The notes under the pieces were generated by a model that saw only the letters and a list, made by a program, of their open reading frames with translations, searched no databases and was not told the DNA's origin. Positions 22,857 to 34,007 of a stretch of 64,000 bases of DNA are shown piece by piece (position 1 is the first letter of the stretch; each line of letters begins with the position of its first letter). The translations under genes were made by a program, and so were the position numbers. The DNA is from Coniella vitis (Eukaryota > Ascomycota > Sordariomycetes > Diaporthales > Schizoparmaceae): positions 3,329,001 to 3,393,000 of the forward strand of contig WUJK01000001.1 in assembly GCA_011317545.1 (NCBI GenBank). Direction: 5' to 3'.

Positions 22857-23335
22857 ATGCGGCCTCATGATGCCATGCAGGATGAGGAGGTCGCCGGCGC
22901 AGCGTGGGAAGCAACGCGGGGCGCCGTCTACGGCGCTTGCAAATGGGGCGCTCTGACGGGTATTTTGGGCGGTATTGGGTATGCCACTTCACCCATTTAC
23001 AGGAGCCTAACGATTCAATTCAAAGTGTGAGTGCCATCGTTTCTTTGGCTGAACTTTTGATATTCAAAAATGAAGGGACATTGCAGTGATGAATGGATTA
23101 TGGCGACGATGACGATGGTAATGATGATTGATTGCCGATATCTCGAGATTGACAAAACAAAATCGAGAGCAGATATATCCAAATGTCAGGAATGGCATTC
23201 GGATCCATGGTGGAAGCAGATCACAGCATACGGCAGTACGAGGCTCGAATGAGGATGCAGCGACGCATGGAGAGGGACAGGGCCGCTTGGCAACGCTTCG
23301 AGAATGAGTATGGGAAGGATGATGATGATGAGTAA
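22857..23335 (+). CDS. Small Rcf2/HIG1-like mitochondrial-type membrane protein
   Basis: Two exons, 22857-23026 and 23173-23335 (146-nt intron, GTGAGT...GAGCAG), give 110 residues. Neither exon stands out alone; the join yields LTIQFKVYIQMSGMAFGSM. Seen: a hydrophobic Gly-rich segment with GALTGILGGIGYA, a SPIYRSLT turn, a second hydrophobic stretch ending EADHSIRQYE, then a basic helical tail closing with four Asp and Glu. This plan resembles the N-terminal half of Rcf2-type proteins that associate with respiratory supercomplexes. The resemblance is by pattern only; a separate fungal family is also possible. Confidence 0.65.
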
Positions 23336-23605
23336 AAGTCTACAAAACGGTCGGGTTCCCTTGTGACGATCAAGGGCCGGGCGCCTTGCTTTCGAGGTTT
23401 AAAGACACATAAAGACACTTTGTATAAAGAACTTTTGTACATTACCAGATGTCCTCAAATAAGGGCCATCAACGGGAAAGGTGCTTCTTGTCGTCCCAAG
23501 TTCCCAATCCGATATCTGAGCCAGAGCCAACGCCAAAACTACCCATGTGCCATGCTACGTTGCGCGTAAAAAGCAAAAGCCGCCGTCGTCAAATGGTGTC
23601 CACTG

Positions 23606-24757
23606 TCATGTCGAAGTCTTGATTTCGAATTTTTTCGGGCTCATGTTGAGTTTACACAACCGCACAACACAGCCACTCAGTTGCAGTAAAGTCTGCACTC
23701 CTTCCAAGATCTTCATGTGAGTGAAGCCAATCTCCTTGATGAACTCCAGCTTGGCGTGCTCACTAAGCGTCGGTATCGTCTTTGTGACTTTGAACATGGT
23801 ACTGATAATGTCGTGGCTCGAGTATCCCAGATCCCATAGTTCTCGTAGCGTATCCAGTGCCGAGTCGACGTTGCCCTCGAAACACGCCTTCAGCATCGCC
23901 TGCACCTTGATCGGATGAGGCGAATCCACCACCTTGAACACGTTATCCCCTGTAACCATTCCAAAACCAGCGTGCGTCGACTGCAGGTTGTTGATGGCCT
24001 GTCGCATATCACCCTCGGCACTAAACACAAGTGCTGCAAGTCCCTCGTCGTTGTATTCAACTTTCTCCGCCTTGATGATCTGTAACAACCTCTTGACAAC
24101 CTGTGCATCGGTCAGCCTCGCATACCGCAAGATAGCGCAACGAGACTGCAGTGGCTCGATGATCTTATTGGACTGGTTGCAAGCGAATGCAAAGCGTGTA
24201 GTGTTTGAGTAGATTTCCATTGTCCGCCGCAACGCCTGTTGCGCACCGCTCGTCATGCTATCGGCCTCGTCGAGAATCACAAGCTTGTGGCGGCCCGCGG
24301 GCAGCGTAACCTTCTTCTGCGCAAAACCCTTGATACGATTGCGGACAACATCGATACCTCGCTCGTCTGAAGCGTTGAGCTCGAGAACAGCCTCCTTGTA
24401 AGCGTCACCGAGTAGTTGTCGTGCCAGGCAGAGGACAGAGGTTGTCTTGCCGATACCAGGCATGCCGGAGATGATAACGTGTGGCATGTTGCCATCTCTG
24501 GCGATAATCTTGAGGCGTTCGATGGTCTCGACGTTTCCAACTACATCATCGAGGAAAACGGGGCGATACTTTTCGACCCTACAGCACTGTCAGCTTCAAT
24601 CACAAAACAAGCTTAAGAACAGCGGGGCTGGGCTGGACAGCGCGGCAGCTCACCATGGTAGCTCGTAATTTGGATTGCCGTTGGTGTTTGCAGTCAGCAC
24701 CTGCTTCGCTGCTGAGGTAGAGGACTCTCCGACCTCATCCACCTTTGCTGCAGGCAT
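23606..24757 (-). CDS. RFC4: Replication factor C small subunit (yeast Rfc4 / human RFC2 orthologue)
   Basis: Two exons, 24757-24654 and 24578-23606 (75-nt intron with GCTGACAG near its end), give 358 residues. It is an AAA+ clamp-loader subunit that opens and loads PCNA at primer-template junctions. Seen: LPWVEKYRP across the splice, Walker A GMPGIGKTT, Walker B VILDEAD, the RFC signature SRCAILRYARL, sensor 2 region GDMRQAINNLQST, and the helical collar. ELNASDERGIDVVRN and ACNQSNKIIEP fit the Rfc4/RFC2 branch best. Confidence 0.96.
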
Positions 24758-25660
24758 GCTGTATGTCTGTAGAGGATCTGCGAGTGGGATTGGTCAAGTA
24801 TCGTTAACAACTTCTGGAGGGTTTAGGGCCTAAATTGACAAACGCGTCAGAGCAAGGGAAGACGCGCCGCAGGAACAAGCGTAGAAAGATTGAGTGGGGT
24901 CTTTTCCTGCCGAGTGCTGGGTACCTAGGTACCCACCCAAGTGCCTGATATAGTAGGTACCTAGGTACTGGGTTACTTGCCGGGGATTATTACCATACGT
25001 GACATCCTTAGGCCCAACTTGAACGTTAGATATTCTTGAAATCAGAAATTTTGGATATAGACTTCTCGGATCTGCCAGATGCTTGCTGTGTATCTGACCT
25101 TCCATGCACGAAAAGAGGGATTGAGATGGCCAACGAAGAGAGGCGAGGAAGAGGATAGCGAGCAAAATTATAGACAAGAGGCCAAAGATGACAGAAAAAC
25201 TGTAATATCAAGGCAATTGGTTAGCTCAAGTCCGGCAATAGATGAATTGTGCGGGCTGTTTCTCCGCCTCTGAAATGTCACAAGATGAGGTACTCCAGAG
25301 GATACTGCAGACAGGTGGTACGACAGCGAAGCCATGTGAGTTGACGACAGATGGCCCATTAAGCTCCTACAGTCTTGCATATACGAGGATAGGGTAACTT
25401 GGCCTAGAAGCAAGCTGTCCCTCATCTCAGGCTTCCCACCTCTGATGCGGTGCTCTCCAAGTCAAAAAGACAAGGTGTGTGATTGCGCAGGCCTAGAGCA
25501 GCCATGTATATGCCATTAGAAGAAAATGGATATGTTGTTGCGGTCATCGCCAAATCAATATAATTGACTGTAGTTTCCCTTAACGCCGTCCGTACATGCT
25601 TTTCGCAAATGTGAGATGAGAACTTGGAAGATATTCCGGTCAGCTAAAAAGCTGCTGTAA
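24758..25660. other. Region between RFC4 promoter and next gene
   Basis: 0.9 kb with no supported gene. It contains the GTACCTAGGTAC palindromes at 24919-24968, listed separately. Confidence 0.45.
24919..24968. repeat. Pair of CCTAGG-centred palindromes upstream of RFC4
   Basis: A perfect 16-nt palindrome GGGTACCTAGGTACCC lies at 24919-24934 and a 12-nt GTACCTAGGTAC at 24957-24968. Related cores occur near 26549 and 41563. They may be protein-binding sites or simple dispersed sequence. Confidence 0.7.
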
Positions 25661-26305
25661 TCATTGCTTCTTGTTGTCACCGGTCTTTTCGTCCTTCCCC
25701 GATGCGTTGTCCTCCTTTTGCCCAGAGCCGCCAAAGACCTCCTTGACCTGCTCTACAATGAGGTCGCCGTAGCCCTTGCCCTCATCGAGCGCTTCCTTCT
25801 CTTTCTTTGCCCTCTCCTCCCGCCAAGTGCTCTTCTGATCCCCCATCCATATTCTTTGCAGCACGCCTCGCTGGGCCATCTCCTTCTTCTCCCTTTCCTC
25901 CTGCAGCGCCCTCTTCTGTTCTTCAGAAAGCCCTGCCTCTCTCTGCTCGCGCGCTATACGCATGCGCTCCTGCGTTATCCTTGCTTTTTCAGGCAGTCCA
26001 CCATCAACCATGTTGTACCATCGGCGCGAGAAGCGTTGGTAGATGGATTCGCCCGTGTAGTCGTAGGCCAGGATATTGGTGGCATAGGAGGTGCCTGTCG
26101 CGAGGATCACAGCTTGCAAGCCCATGCGCCGGGGAGGAGTGAGCAGGGCGATGGGTCCGAGGATGACGCCTGCCCATGCGCTATAGTGCACCCAATCTGG
26201 TGATCTGACGTGGCTTGCGGTCGTGGGACTGGTGGGTTGCGCAGGTGGTTGTTGTGACGATGGGCTGGGCTGACCCGAAGGAGTTTGCGCTTGCGGAGAA
26301 GCCAT
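25661..26305 (-). CDS. Conserved fungal membrane protein, function unknown
   Basis: Intronless, 214 residues. A Pro/Ser/Gln-rich N-terminus (1-35) is followed by two hydrophobic segments (about 40-58 and 62-82) around a PPRRMG turn. A conserved-looking stretch with YTGESIYQRFSRRWYNMV follows, then a long charged helix rich in Glu, Lys and Arg and a hydrophilic end. Databases often label such proteins as rhomboid-family-like, but I see no catalytic Ser-His pair, so no protease activity is claimed. Mitochondrial inner membrane location is possible. Confidence 0.7.
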   Translation of the reverse strand: MASPQAQTPSGQPSPSSQQPPAQPTSPTTASHVRSPDWVHYSAWAGVILGPIALLTPPRRMGLQAVILATGTSYATNILAYDYTGESIYQRFSRRWYNMVDGGLPEKARITQERMRIAREQREAGLSEEQKRALQEEREKKEMAQRGVLQRIWMGDQKSTWREERAKKEKEALDEGKGYGDLIVEQVKEVFGGSGQKEDNASGKDEKTGDNKKQ

Positions 26306-27353
26306 ATTGGGGTATGTTGGTACCAGGATAATTTGAACCGAACACGGTTGATCTTTCTTTTTTTCTTCTCTTTAGATAAGTACGCTCGCTGAAAGGAGGT
26401 GATCGATAGCTTAGGCGTGTTGTATATACTGGTGGAGGAAGAGCTCTGGAGCGATCTCCATGACGCGAAAAGTTCCGTTATCGATTGAACTTTGTCAATC
26501 CCCAGCAGCCTTGTGGGCAGGGATCATGATGCCTGTGAAGTACCTGTCAGGGTATCTAGGTACCTTTGAGGGTGCTGTATCCGTATATAGTACAACCATC
26601 GATAGCGGCCCCTAGCGCTAGCGGTAACGCCCGTAACCCGCTCGCTGCACGACATAGCTCAACCGCCCCCCTCTCTATCGCTGCTGCATTCGCGGATTCC
26701 ATCTTAAGCTTGGCATCAACAGCATTTTGCAGGTTGCAAAGCCAGCCTTACGTCTGCGCCAATATAGTCATCAACTACTCAAGTACGACGAGCAGCTCAA
26801 TTGTTTGGTGACAGCAGCTCTCATTGCCGTTTAGGCTACCCGTCCGATTAATGCCATAGCTGGAAGAACCCCATTTGTGACCGAGGGAGCAACGGTGTGT
26901 TGGAAAGTCCAACCTTGTCTGCGATTTCTGGTTGCTCGCGCAACGCAAGCTATCGGCCGCGTGGTCTTGTCACATTTTTCTCCATACCAAGATGAAGAAT
27001 TGTCGCATCGAAGACGCCAAGAAGCAAAGGCGGGCGCTGTGTGGAATCAGATGAAGCACCAATGGCTACTTCGCTCATGCTTTGCTGGGAATGTTGCGCG
27101 CGTTGCTGGCTGCCACCGTGTTTCATCTCAGGTTTCGCCGAGGCATCCCAAGAGCTTGGTCTATTGTGTCGACTACCCAGGTATTCATTGAGTCGCGTAC
27201 AGTACACATGGTCCATATAACACCCTTTCATCCCTCGCCATTCGATCTGTCGGTCGTCCCAACGTGTCATTTCGAGATCCGTCGGTTCTAGCAGGTCTAT
27301 TTCCAACTCTCAGCCTTGAGGCAGTCTCTTGATCACCGACACCGGTCGCCAGT
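26306..27353. other. Intergenic region
   Basis: Divergent spacer of 1 kb between the membrane protein gene and the PEBP gene. No supported gene; frames under 105 codons only. Confidence 0.45.
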
Positions 27354-28018
27354 ATGTTGTACACGTTTGTTGTCACGCTGGCCGCTGCCAGCTTGATCTC
27401 GGCGTTGACGCCGACTGGCTTCCAGCCTGGCTCCACAACACAGCTTGTTATTGCATACAATGGAGCGCCGACGCTGAATGGAGTAGTTGAGGCCCAGTCA
27501 GGTAGGTATTTTACACTCGTTCGTGCCATACGACTTGATATTAACACGCAATAGCTGTGCAGACGGCACCCACAGTCGCAACGCAACAGCGACTCAACGG
27601 CACATCTTACGCGGTCTTGATGGTAGATATTGATATTCCCACAAACGCGCCACCGGCAACCAGCACCTTTTTGCACTGGATGCAGACGGGCCTCACTCCG
27701 GCGACAGCGGCCACGGGTCTCAACGCCTCTACGGGAGCCCAATCTGTCTTCCTACTTCAAAACACGTCTAACACGGCACCTTTTGCGGCATACCTGGGAC
27801 CCAGTCCGCCAGCCAAGGTTCCCCTGTCGCACATGTATGTACAGATACTCGTCGACACGAGCAATGCCAAGCAGGACGCCATCACCAGTCTGCAAGCAGC
27901 AGCAGCAAACCGGGGTGCCTTCTCTGCTCTGGATGTATTGACGGCCGCGGGGCTGCAGAATAAGGTTGTTGCGGGCAACTTCTATAACGTTACGAATCCT
28001 GGACCTGCCACAGATTAA
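27354..28018 (+). CDS. Secreted phosphatidylethanolamine-binding-like (PEBP) protein
   Basis: Two exons, 27354-27501 and 27555-28018 (53-nt intron), give 203 residues. A signal peptide of about 17 residues ends at SLISA. The PEBP fold is indicated by YAVLMVDIDIP followed by FLHWMQTGL, the two conserved pieces around the anion-binding pocket, and a C-terminal strand-helix. Asn-Xaa-Ser/Thr sites suggest glycosylation. Such extracellular fungal PEBP proteins have no settled function; lipid or small-ligand binding is expected from the fold. Confidence 0.85.
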
Positions 28019-29049
28019 AGGCAGCAAGTCACAGACGCGTACTATGTACTGTTTTGTGGCTGGTATCCGAGTTCTAGAGCACCCAAGGCTATCTGTGGAC
28101 ATGGAAGGTCTTTGAGTGGCTTGAGTTTGGGCGGACAATACATGAATGGTTGGCCACGAGAGCAATCGTGTTTCCGCAATTGTTGATATCATGTGGGCCC
28201 TCAAAGGTGTCATTATGTACGTTGCTTGGACAGGAAAGAAGTCAGAATAAATGCACGAATGATACCTCAATGCGAGACTGCAGTAGGATCAAAGTCGAGA
28301 GTTGAAGTGATGGTAGAACAGAGGCTCGGTCCGTCACGGGTCCAATCGTAGTGATCGGTTGAATGAAGTTTCAAGGTTAATTAGAGAGTCTCAGGAATTT
28401 CTAATGCTTGGTCAGTTGCTGGGCATGCCTCGGGGTTTAAGGCAGCAGGGGACTTTTTTTACTTCGACCACTTCGACCTATCCACAGCAGCCAATCGGGC
28501 TTTGCGCCAAGCATTATCAGTCAGCAGATTTCTCAGCCTTGTCACTTATACGGAGTTTAACCGGACTTTTGGCTGAACCATCACTGCAGCCTTGCTGAAC
28601 AATCATGCCAAACCAGCCTTCCAGTCCACCCACCCCGCTTGTAGACTCTCTATGTCTTATCTACCCAACAATGAAATCCGTCTTGACAATGACCGAGTTC
28701 ACCAAGAATATGTCATCAACTTGTATTAAGCGGTTGAACTCAATTGTCCGAATTGTTTAGTCCCGAGTTCTCGAAAGCGAGGTCTTACGAATAGCAACTA
28801 TATGGTATGGAAAATGGAAATAATTAGACATAAACCCCATTCACGTTGCTCCCAAATCATGGATGTTGGGAAATATCTCATGATAGCAACAGCGACCTCA
28901 TGTAGTCGTTCACAAATTTTCCAAACACCTGATACAACTCCCCAGCAAAACTTATTACAAGAGCTTCTCCTCCATTGCCCATTCTTGATTGCTACCCAAG
29001 CCACACAGCTTCCATACGAAGTATACTTTCTCCTACAGCCCGTACAAAC
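28019..29049. other. Intergenic region
   Basis: 1 kb, no supported gene; the 3' flank of the PEBP gene and the promoter of the flavoprotein gene. Confidence 0.45.
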
Positions 29050-30285
29050 ATGGCCAAAACCGTCGTGATCCTCGGGGCTTCCTTCGCCGGCGTCCCAGTA
29101 GCCCACTACCTGCTCACACACACTCCAAACATCAAAGTCATTCTCGTCGCGCCCAACTCGGAACTTCTCTGGGCAGCAGCCGCCGTCCGCGGCGTTGTCC
29201 CCGGCGCAGGCTTCGAAGACAAGCTCTTTTACCCCATCGCGCCAGCCTTTGCAAAGTACCCAGCCGATAAGTTTGAGTTTGTCCTGGGCAAAGCCGAGGC
29301 GCTCGATCCGGCTTCCAGGACTGTGACTGTGGGGATGAATGCTGGCGGCCAGGGCAGCAATAGCAGCAGCAGCTCCAGCAATGGTAAGGGAGCCCAGGCA
29401 CACAGACAAATCAACTACGACATTCTCGTCATCGCCACGGGAACAAGCGCGCGGGGCCACATGCCATGGAAGACCCTCTCGTCCACAGAGGAGACCAAGG
29501 ACGCGCTGGGAGCCCTGCGCAAGGAGATCCAGGCGGCACAGTCGATTGTCGTCGCCGGCGCAGGCATCACGGGCACCGAAGTCGCGGGAGAATTGGCCTA
29601 CGCTTTCATCAAGAACAGCAAGCAGCCACAGCAAAAGACGAAGAAGAAGATTATCCTCGTCGGCGCAGACAGCCTGCCCTTGCACGACCAAGTCTTGCCA
29701 AGCGTCCGCAAAGCAGCAAAGCATTATCTGCAAGGTCTTGGTGTGGAGTTTGTCCCCAATGCCAAGGTGGCGAGGGTGGACGAGGACGCCGAGACGGGTC
29801 GGAAGAGGGCGGTGCTGTCGTTTACGAACGGCAAGAGGGACGAGCAGACGCTCGAGACGGACGTGGTGCTGCCCACGTATGGGCTGGAGCCCAATACTTC
29901 GTTCCTCCCGCAGTCGATGCTTGATCACCGTGGGTTCGTCAAGCAGGATAAATTCCTCCGTGTTGAAGGGCATGAAAACATCTTTGCGATTGGAGATGTG
30001 GGAAACCTCCAGAAACCGCAGAATCTGCACACTGACAACCAGGTCATGCACGTTGTCAAAAATATCGCGGCGGTGTTGAAGGGGGAAGAAGGGACAGAGT
30101 ATACCTTCAGTACCGATGTGCTCTTTGGTGCCTCCATGGGCCCCGGGGGTGGTGTCGGCCAGGTCAAGGGGTGGAAGATGCCCAGCTTTGTCGTCAAGAT
30201 GATCCGAGCCAAGACGCTGGGGACTCAGTTTGCGCCGGACTTGGTTGCTGGAAAGAGGACGTTGTTTGCGAGCAAGTGGGCTTAA
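29050..30285 (+). CDS. AMID/FSP1-like FAD-dependent NAD(P)H oxidoreductase
   Basis: Intronless, 411 residues. The ATG at 29050 is chosen over an upstream in-frame ATG (28975) because it directly precedes the flavin-binding strand. Seen: the N-terminal dinucleotide motif VVILGASFAGVP, the ATG linker ILVIATGTSARG, a second nucleotide-binding motif VVAGAGITGTEVAGELA, and the FAD-contacting IFAIGDVGN near 316. The layout is that of class II pyridine nucleotide-disulfide oxidoreductase-fold proteins of the AIFM2/FSP1 family, which reduce quinones with NAD(P)H. A Ser/Gly-rich insert lies at about 98-114. The human homologue is linked to cell death control, but nothing in the sequence ties this gene to the gasdermin locus 23 kb away. 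Confidence 0.9.
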   Translation: MAKTVVILGASFAGVPVAHYLLTHTPNIKVILVAPNSELLWAAAAVRGVVPGAGFEDKLFYPIAPAFAKYPADKFEFVLGKAEALDPASRTVTVGMNAGGQGSNSSSSSSNGKGAQAHRQINYDILVIATGTSARGHMPWKTLSSTEETKDALGALRKEIQAAQSIVVAGAGITGTEVAGELAYAFIKNSKQPQQKTKKKIILVGADSLPLHDQVLPSVRKAAKHYLQGLGVEFVPNAKVARVDEDAETGRKRAVLSFTNGKRDEQTLETDVVLPTYGLEPNTSFLPQSMLDHRGFVKQDKFLRVEGHENIFAIGDVGNLQKPQNLHTDNQVMHVVKNIAAVLKGEEGTEYTFSTDVLFGASMGPGGGVGQVKGWKMPSFVVKMIRAKTLGTQFAPDLVAGKRTLFASKWA

Positions 30286-31046
30286 GAGAGTATTGTGTTC
30301 ATTGTTTTATGCGCCGTCAGATAGTACTTATTACCTTATTATCATATACTGAATGTATTATTTTACTTCTTGCCTCAATCATCTTTCAGATTTCCCGTAT
30401 TTGCACTATCAATTGTGTGTGTCAGCTCATATTATCGTTCGAGTGCCAGCTGGGACTTGGGTCAAGGACGAACCATTCAGAAGTTGCAACCAACAGAATT
30501 TCCAGAGGGTCTTGAAGTATCACAAAGGTCCAGAACAGGGTAAAATCGATGTGTAAGTACTCACAGCGAGGCTGACTGCTTGTCTAGGTATCAGGTAACC
30601 TCGAGCTTGCACACGATAACGTGTTGATTCCAGAAACCAATGCATCAGCGCCAGGTATGTCTGACCGTATGATAGTAGACGAGTTTGCGCGCGCTTACCT
30701 ACCAACCGTGAAGCCGAACATTGGCCTCTTGCTCGGCTATACATCAAACAGTCCTCACAAGATATACACCAGCAAATATGCAATTTGATGAAACCTCTCC
30801 AAACCTCAAGATCGGGAAAAGAACACGAAAAATCAAGTCCTGATATTGCAAACATCCATTAACGCCATCCCGAGGTATCTCCCAGTCTATCCTTTTATGG
30901 CAACCCATGAAATTATCGCTATACGGCTACCTGCCGCAGTATTAGTTTTTGGTCTTCCTTTTCCCTCCGATTGTCTAATTAGCTGTGCTCGTGTGCAGGC
31001 TCGTATAAGTTTCCATGCAGATCACACTTGCAGATTAGCTCCATCT
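30286..31046. other. Convergent intergenic region
   Basis: 0.76 kb between two convergent genes; no coding signal. Confidence 0.5.
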
Positions 31047-34007
31047 TTAGAGCCCTATGGACTTGACGCACGTCCACAGCACCACCGGCACAATCACATT
31101 GTCGTTCCCGCCTGTCAGCACAGCCTCGGTGAGACTGGCCAGTGACGCACAAAAGCCTGACTTTGCAAGCGTGGAGGACCACCGCCACTCCCCAAGGCTG
31201 GCCAGAATTCCAGCAAAACCTTGTGGCGGCGTCGCCACCAAATGCTGCGGTTGCTGCTGCTGTAGTAGTAACAGGGATGGAGGTAGAGAGACGGTATAAT
31301 CGGGGTTGACGGGCCATCCACCCAGTTTGAGCCAAATGCTCGCTGCCAGAAGGCCGGTCACGACAGCTATTGCAAAAGCCACGCTGCCCTCGAGGCTCTT
31401 GCCACCCTTCCAACACCACTTGTGTTTGCCGTAGCGACGTCCGATGAGCGAGGCTGCTGCGTCGCCGAGACCGACACAAATGACGCCTGCTACCATGCTT
31501 ACTTCGCGCGCTGGGGTCTCCCAGCCACGCATGATACCGGTCCCCGTGCGAGGCAGCGATGCAAGGCTGAGCCAGAGAGGGATGGCACAGCCTATCAAGA
31601 GGAAAATGTGCGAGATAACGACGGGTCCTTGGTGATCTCTGCCATCTGTATATGGCTGCAGAAAGACTCGTATCGGCTTGGAGAGTGGTGGTAGTTGGCT
31701 TGCGCGGAGGAGATCGAGTAGCAGGAATATAGCCAATACAATGGCAAGAGCGAGGGCACACCATGTCGGATCGATGAAGACCGCAGGCAGGAACATGGAG
31801 ACCATCATAAAGTGGAAGATTTTGCGGCGCGTGTCAACTTCGTAGTAAGGGGAGAGCCGGAACACCACTGCCAGTCCAATGACAATGACGCCAAGCCACC
31901 ATGCAGCCAGACATAGCCTTGTGTTAGCCTCGCCTATCGAAGCATGACGAAGGTGTTCAACCCAGCCCATATGGCATGAATCCTCGTCTCTGTTTGGCAA
32001 GGCTGGTAGAGCGAGGAGCCAATCCAGCCAAGGAGACATGACCACCTGCATTCTGAACCAGTGAATGTCACCAAAGACGTAACCCAATGCCCAGTTGATC
32101 GGGTAGTATCCATCTGTAGCATAATATTTAACGTAGACACCCAATGGCAGCAGTATGACAGTGATGGTACTGGCGTAAACCCAGGCAGCATAAAGCCACT
32201 TTCGTGCACTCGCTTCCTCTGGAGTGAGGCCATAGAAGAACCGGACTGAGGACGATGCACGCCTCTTCTGTCGGTGAGATTTGGTTGACTTGATCAGGGT
32301 TTCCAGAGAAGAGAAGGTTTTCCGCCGAGAATGCATAGCAGCGCCATTGGGCTCTTCCAAATCGACATGACCATCCGTCTTGTTCTCGGCTATCGTCTGG
32401 GCTCTCCTTATGGACTCTCCGTCATATTTGCCGCCGAGTCGCGTCGATATTGACCTTCGATGGGGCGTCTGTGTCCGGTCGAGCTCTTCGTCGTCAGTGG
32501 TGAAATCAGCGTGGACAGCAGAGCCCTCGGAATCGGAGTCGCTGTGCGTCTTGGACTTTTCCCACGGTCTCCAAGGAGATGCTCTTAGACCAATCGCCAG
32601 CCAATCAAGAGTTACATCTATGGCCCATGATCCTCCAGGAATGATCCGCAGGCCAACAGCAAGCCATTGAAGGGCCTTCATACCAACTGAGAGTTGGGCT
32701 GGGGCAGCATTGCGTCTCATACGCCACTTTGGGACTCTTGCCAGGTTGATGCTCCACTGAATGACACCTGCGCAGGTGGCGAGGACTCCGAGACCTCCTA
32801 TCCACAGGATTGACTGCAAGACCACTGCCTGAGGTGATCTTGACAGCAGGAGAAGGTTAATGAGTGAAATGGAGAGCAATTGAAGTTCGGCCGTCAGAAG
32901 GCTACTGGTTGTTAGACTGTAGAGAATCGAACAGAGAGCCTGATGCAACGGGTAAAGGGTGGCTAGATCTTGGCGACAGATTGGTGACATGTCGAGCCAG
33001 CTTGCTTGGCTTGGTGTCTCTATTGGGAAACCTTGCTGGCCGAAAGCCAAGGGCAGACATGTCAATAACCAGTGGAGACAATTGAATTCGTCCATCGGCG
33101 CGCTCGTGGGAACGAGGCTTCGGGGCAGAGATGCGATTGAGAGTACGAGATTTGGTAGAATGACATCTTTCACACTCGCAGCGGTGAGGAAGGCCACAAG
33201 TACTGGCAGCACTTGGGGATATAACGTCGGTGCTGGGTCGAAGGATGACGGCAGAGAGAGTGGAATTGGGCCGCTCAGTGGTTCCCCTCTCTTGTAAGCC
33301 CAAGCGGCGACTCGCAATGGGTAGAGTAGCCACAATGTGGTGAGAAGAGCTGCAACAATTGCCAGATCTACCGAGGCATCAGTACATAAGCAGGAAACAT
33401 AGTCGTTGTGCTCGAGCTCACCATATTTATACTTGTGGAAGATTGACCGAACAATGGGATTGCGCAAAACAAGACAGGCCAATGCCCCTAATATCAGCAC
33501 CTCTGTGCCTCTTCTAACCACCTCCCTCTTTCGTCGTATCGTTTTTGCCTGTCGCCTCTTTTCATCTTGTTCTATTCTGCTCTTTGTACGGGACATGATG
33601 CCATCTGGATCGCCGTCGCCCGCCAACGGCGTCAGCAATGGTGTTCCCGAGCCAGACAGAATCTCATGCCGCCCGCGAACCCCTTTGTGCAGTGCTGCCT
33701 TGGGCGCAGGCAGTTTCTTGACAAAAACTTCATCATCGGCCTCCGTTCCACTATCAGTTATGGGCGTTGCCTCCTTGATGAAGCTTGGTATGGGCAGGAG
33801 CTGGTTGCGGATGCTCTCAGACTGGTGGGTAGGGATACTGCTCGCCCTTGTTACGATGCGGTCGGAGGGGTTCAGCAGCTCCCATTGCTGTCGGTGATAG
33901 GGATGGGGGGTCCGTGATAGTTGGCGCAAATTTTCTTCTTCATTCTCATTGTTGTGGAGAGTTCCGCTGGCCTCAAAGGGACCTGAAGGCTGCAGGTTGT
34001 CGGGCAT
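31047..34007 (-). CDS. SEC59: Dolichol kinase
   Basis: The frame is open for 986 codons. A likely in-frame intron at 33368-33421 (54 nt, GTGAGC...GGTAG, branch ACTGAT) would give 968 residues. It uses CTP to make dolichyl phosphate for N-glycosylation, O-mannosylation and GPI synthesis, in the ER membrane. Seen: a long polar N-terminus (1-160), many TM segments, and a C-terminal catalytic region with VDTRRKIFHFMMV, VVISHIFLLIG and the CTP-binding-type motif GLGDAAASLIGRRYGKHKW followed by KSLEGSVAF. The protein is longer than yeast Sec59, as usual in filamentous fungi, because of the N-terminal half. Confidence 0.93.
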   Translation of the reverse strand: MPDNLQPSGPFEASGTLHNNENEEENLRQLSRTPHPYHRQQWELLNPSDRIVTRASSIPTHQSESIRNQLLPIPSFIKEATPITDSGTEADDEVFVKKLPAPKAALHKGVRGRHEILSGSGTPLLTPLAGDGDPDGIMSRTKSRIEQDEKRRQAKTIRRKREVVRRGTEVLILGALACLVLRNPIVRSIFHKYKYGELEHNDYVSCLCTDASVDLAIVAALLTTLWLLYPLRVAAWAYKRGEPLSGPIPLSLPSSFDPAPTLYPQVLPVLVAFLTAASVKDVILPNLVLSIASLPRSLVPTSAPMDEFNCLHWLLTCLPLAFGQQGFPIETPSQASWLDMSPICRQDLATLYPLHQALCSILYSLTTSSLLTAELQLLSISLINLLLLSRSPQAVVLQSILWIGGLGVLATCAGVIQWSINLARVPKWRMRRNAAPAQLSVGMKALQWLAVGLRIIPGGSWAIDVTLDWLAIGLRASPWRPWEKSKTHSDSDSEGSAVHADFTTDDEELDRTQTPHRRSISTRLGGKYDGESIRRAQTIAENKTDGHVDLEEPNGAAMHSRRKTFSSLETLIKSTKSHRQKRRASSSVRFFYGLTPEEASARKWLYAAWVYASTITVILLPLGVYVKYYATDGYYPINWALGYVFGDIHWFRMQVVMSPWLDWLLALPALPNRDEDSCHMGWVEHLRHASIGEANTRLCLAAWWLGVIVIGLAVVFRLSPYYEVDTRRKIFHFMMVSMFLPAVFIDPTWCALALAIVLAIFLLLDLLRASQLPPLSKPIRVFLQPYTDGRDHQGPVVISHIFLLIGCAIPLWLSLASLPRTGTGIMRGWETPAREVSMVAGVICVGLGDAAASLIGRRYGKHKWCWKGGKSLEGSVAFAIAVVTGLLAASIWLKLGGWPVNPDYTVSLPPSLLLLQQQQPQHLVATPPQGFAGILASLGEWRWSSTLAKSGFCASLASLTEAVLTGGNDNVIVPVVLWTCVKSIGL
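33368..33421 (-). other. Probable stop-free 54-nt intron within SEC59
   Basis: The donor ATG|GTGAGC and acceptor GGTAG fit fungal introns, and an ACTGAT branch site lies 10 nt before the acceptor. Being 18 codons long without a stop, it can be spliced or retained without a frame change. It encodes a Cys/His/Asp-rich insert just after a hydrophobic segment. Confidence 0.6.

Noticed and set aside
29339..30079. 246-codon + frame
   Set aside because: Shifted frame of the flavoprotein gene; Arg/Ser-rich composition typical of GC shadows.
29050..30285. Linking the AMID/FSP1-like gene to the gasdermin system
   Set aside because: They are 23 kb apart with unrelated genes between; the cell-death link of the human homologue is not evidence here.
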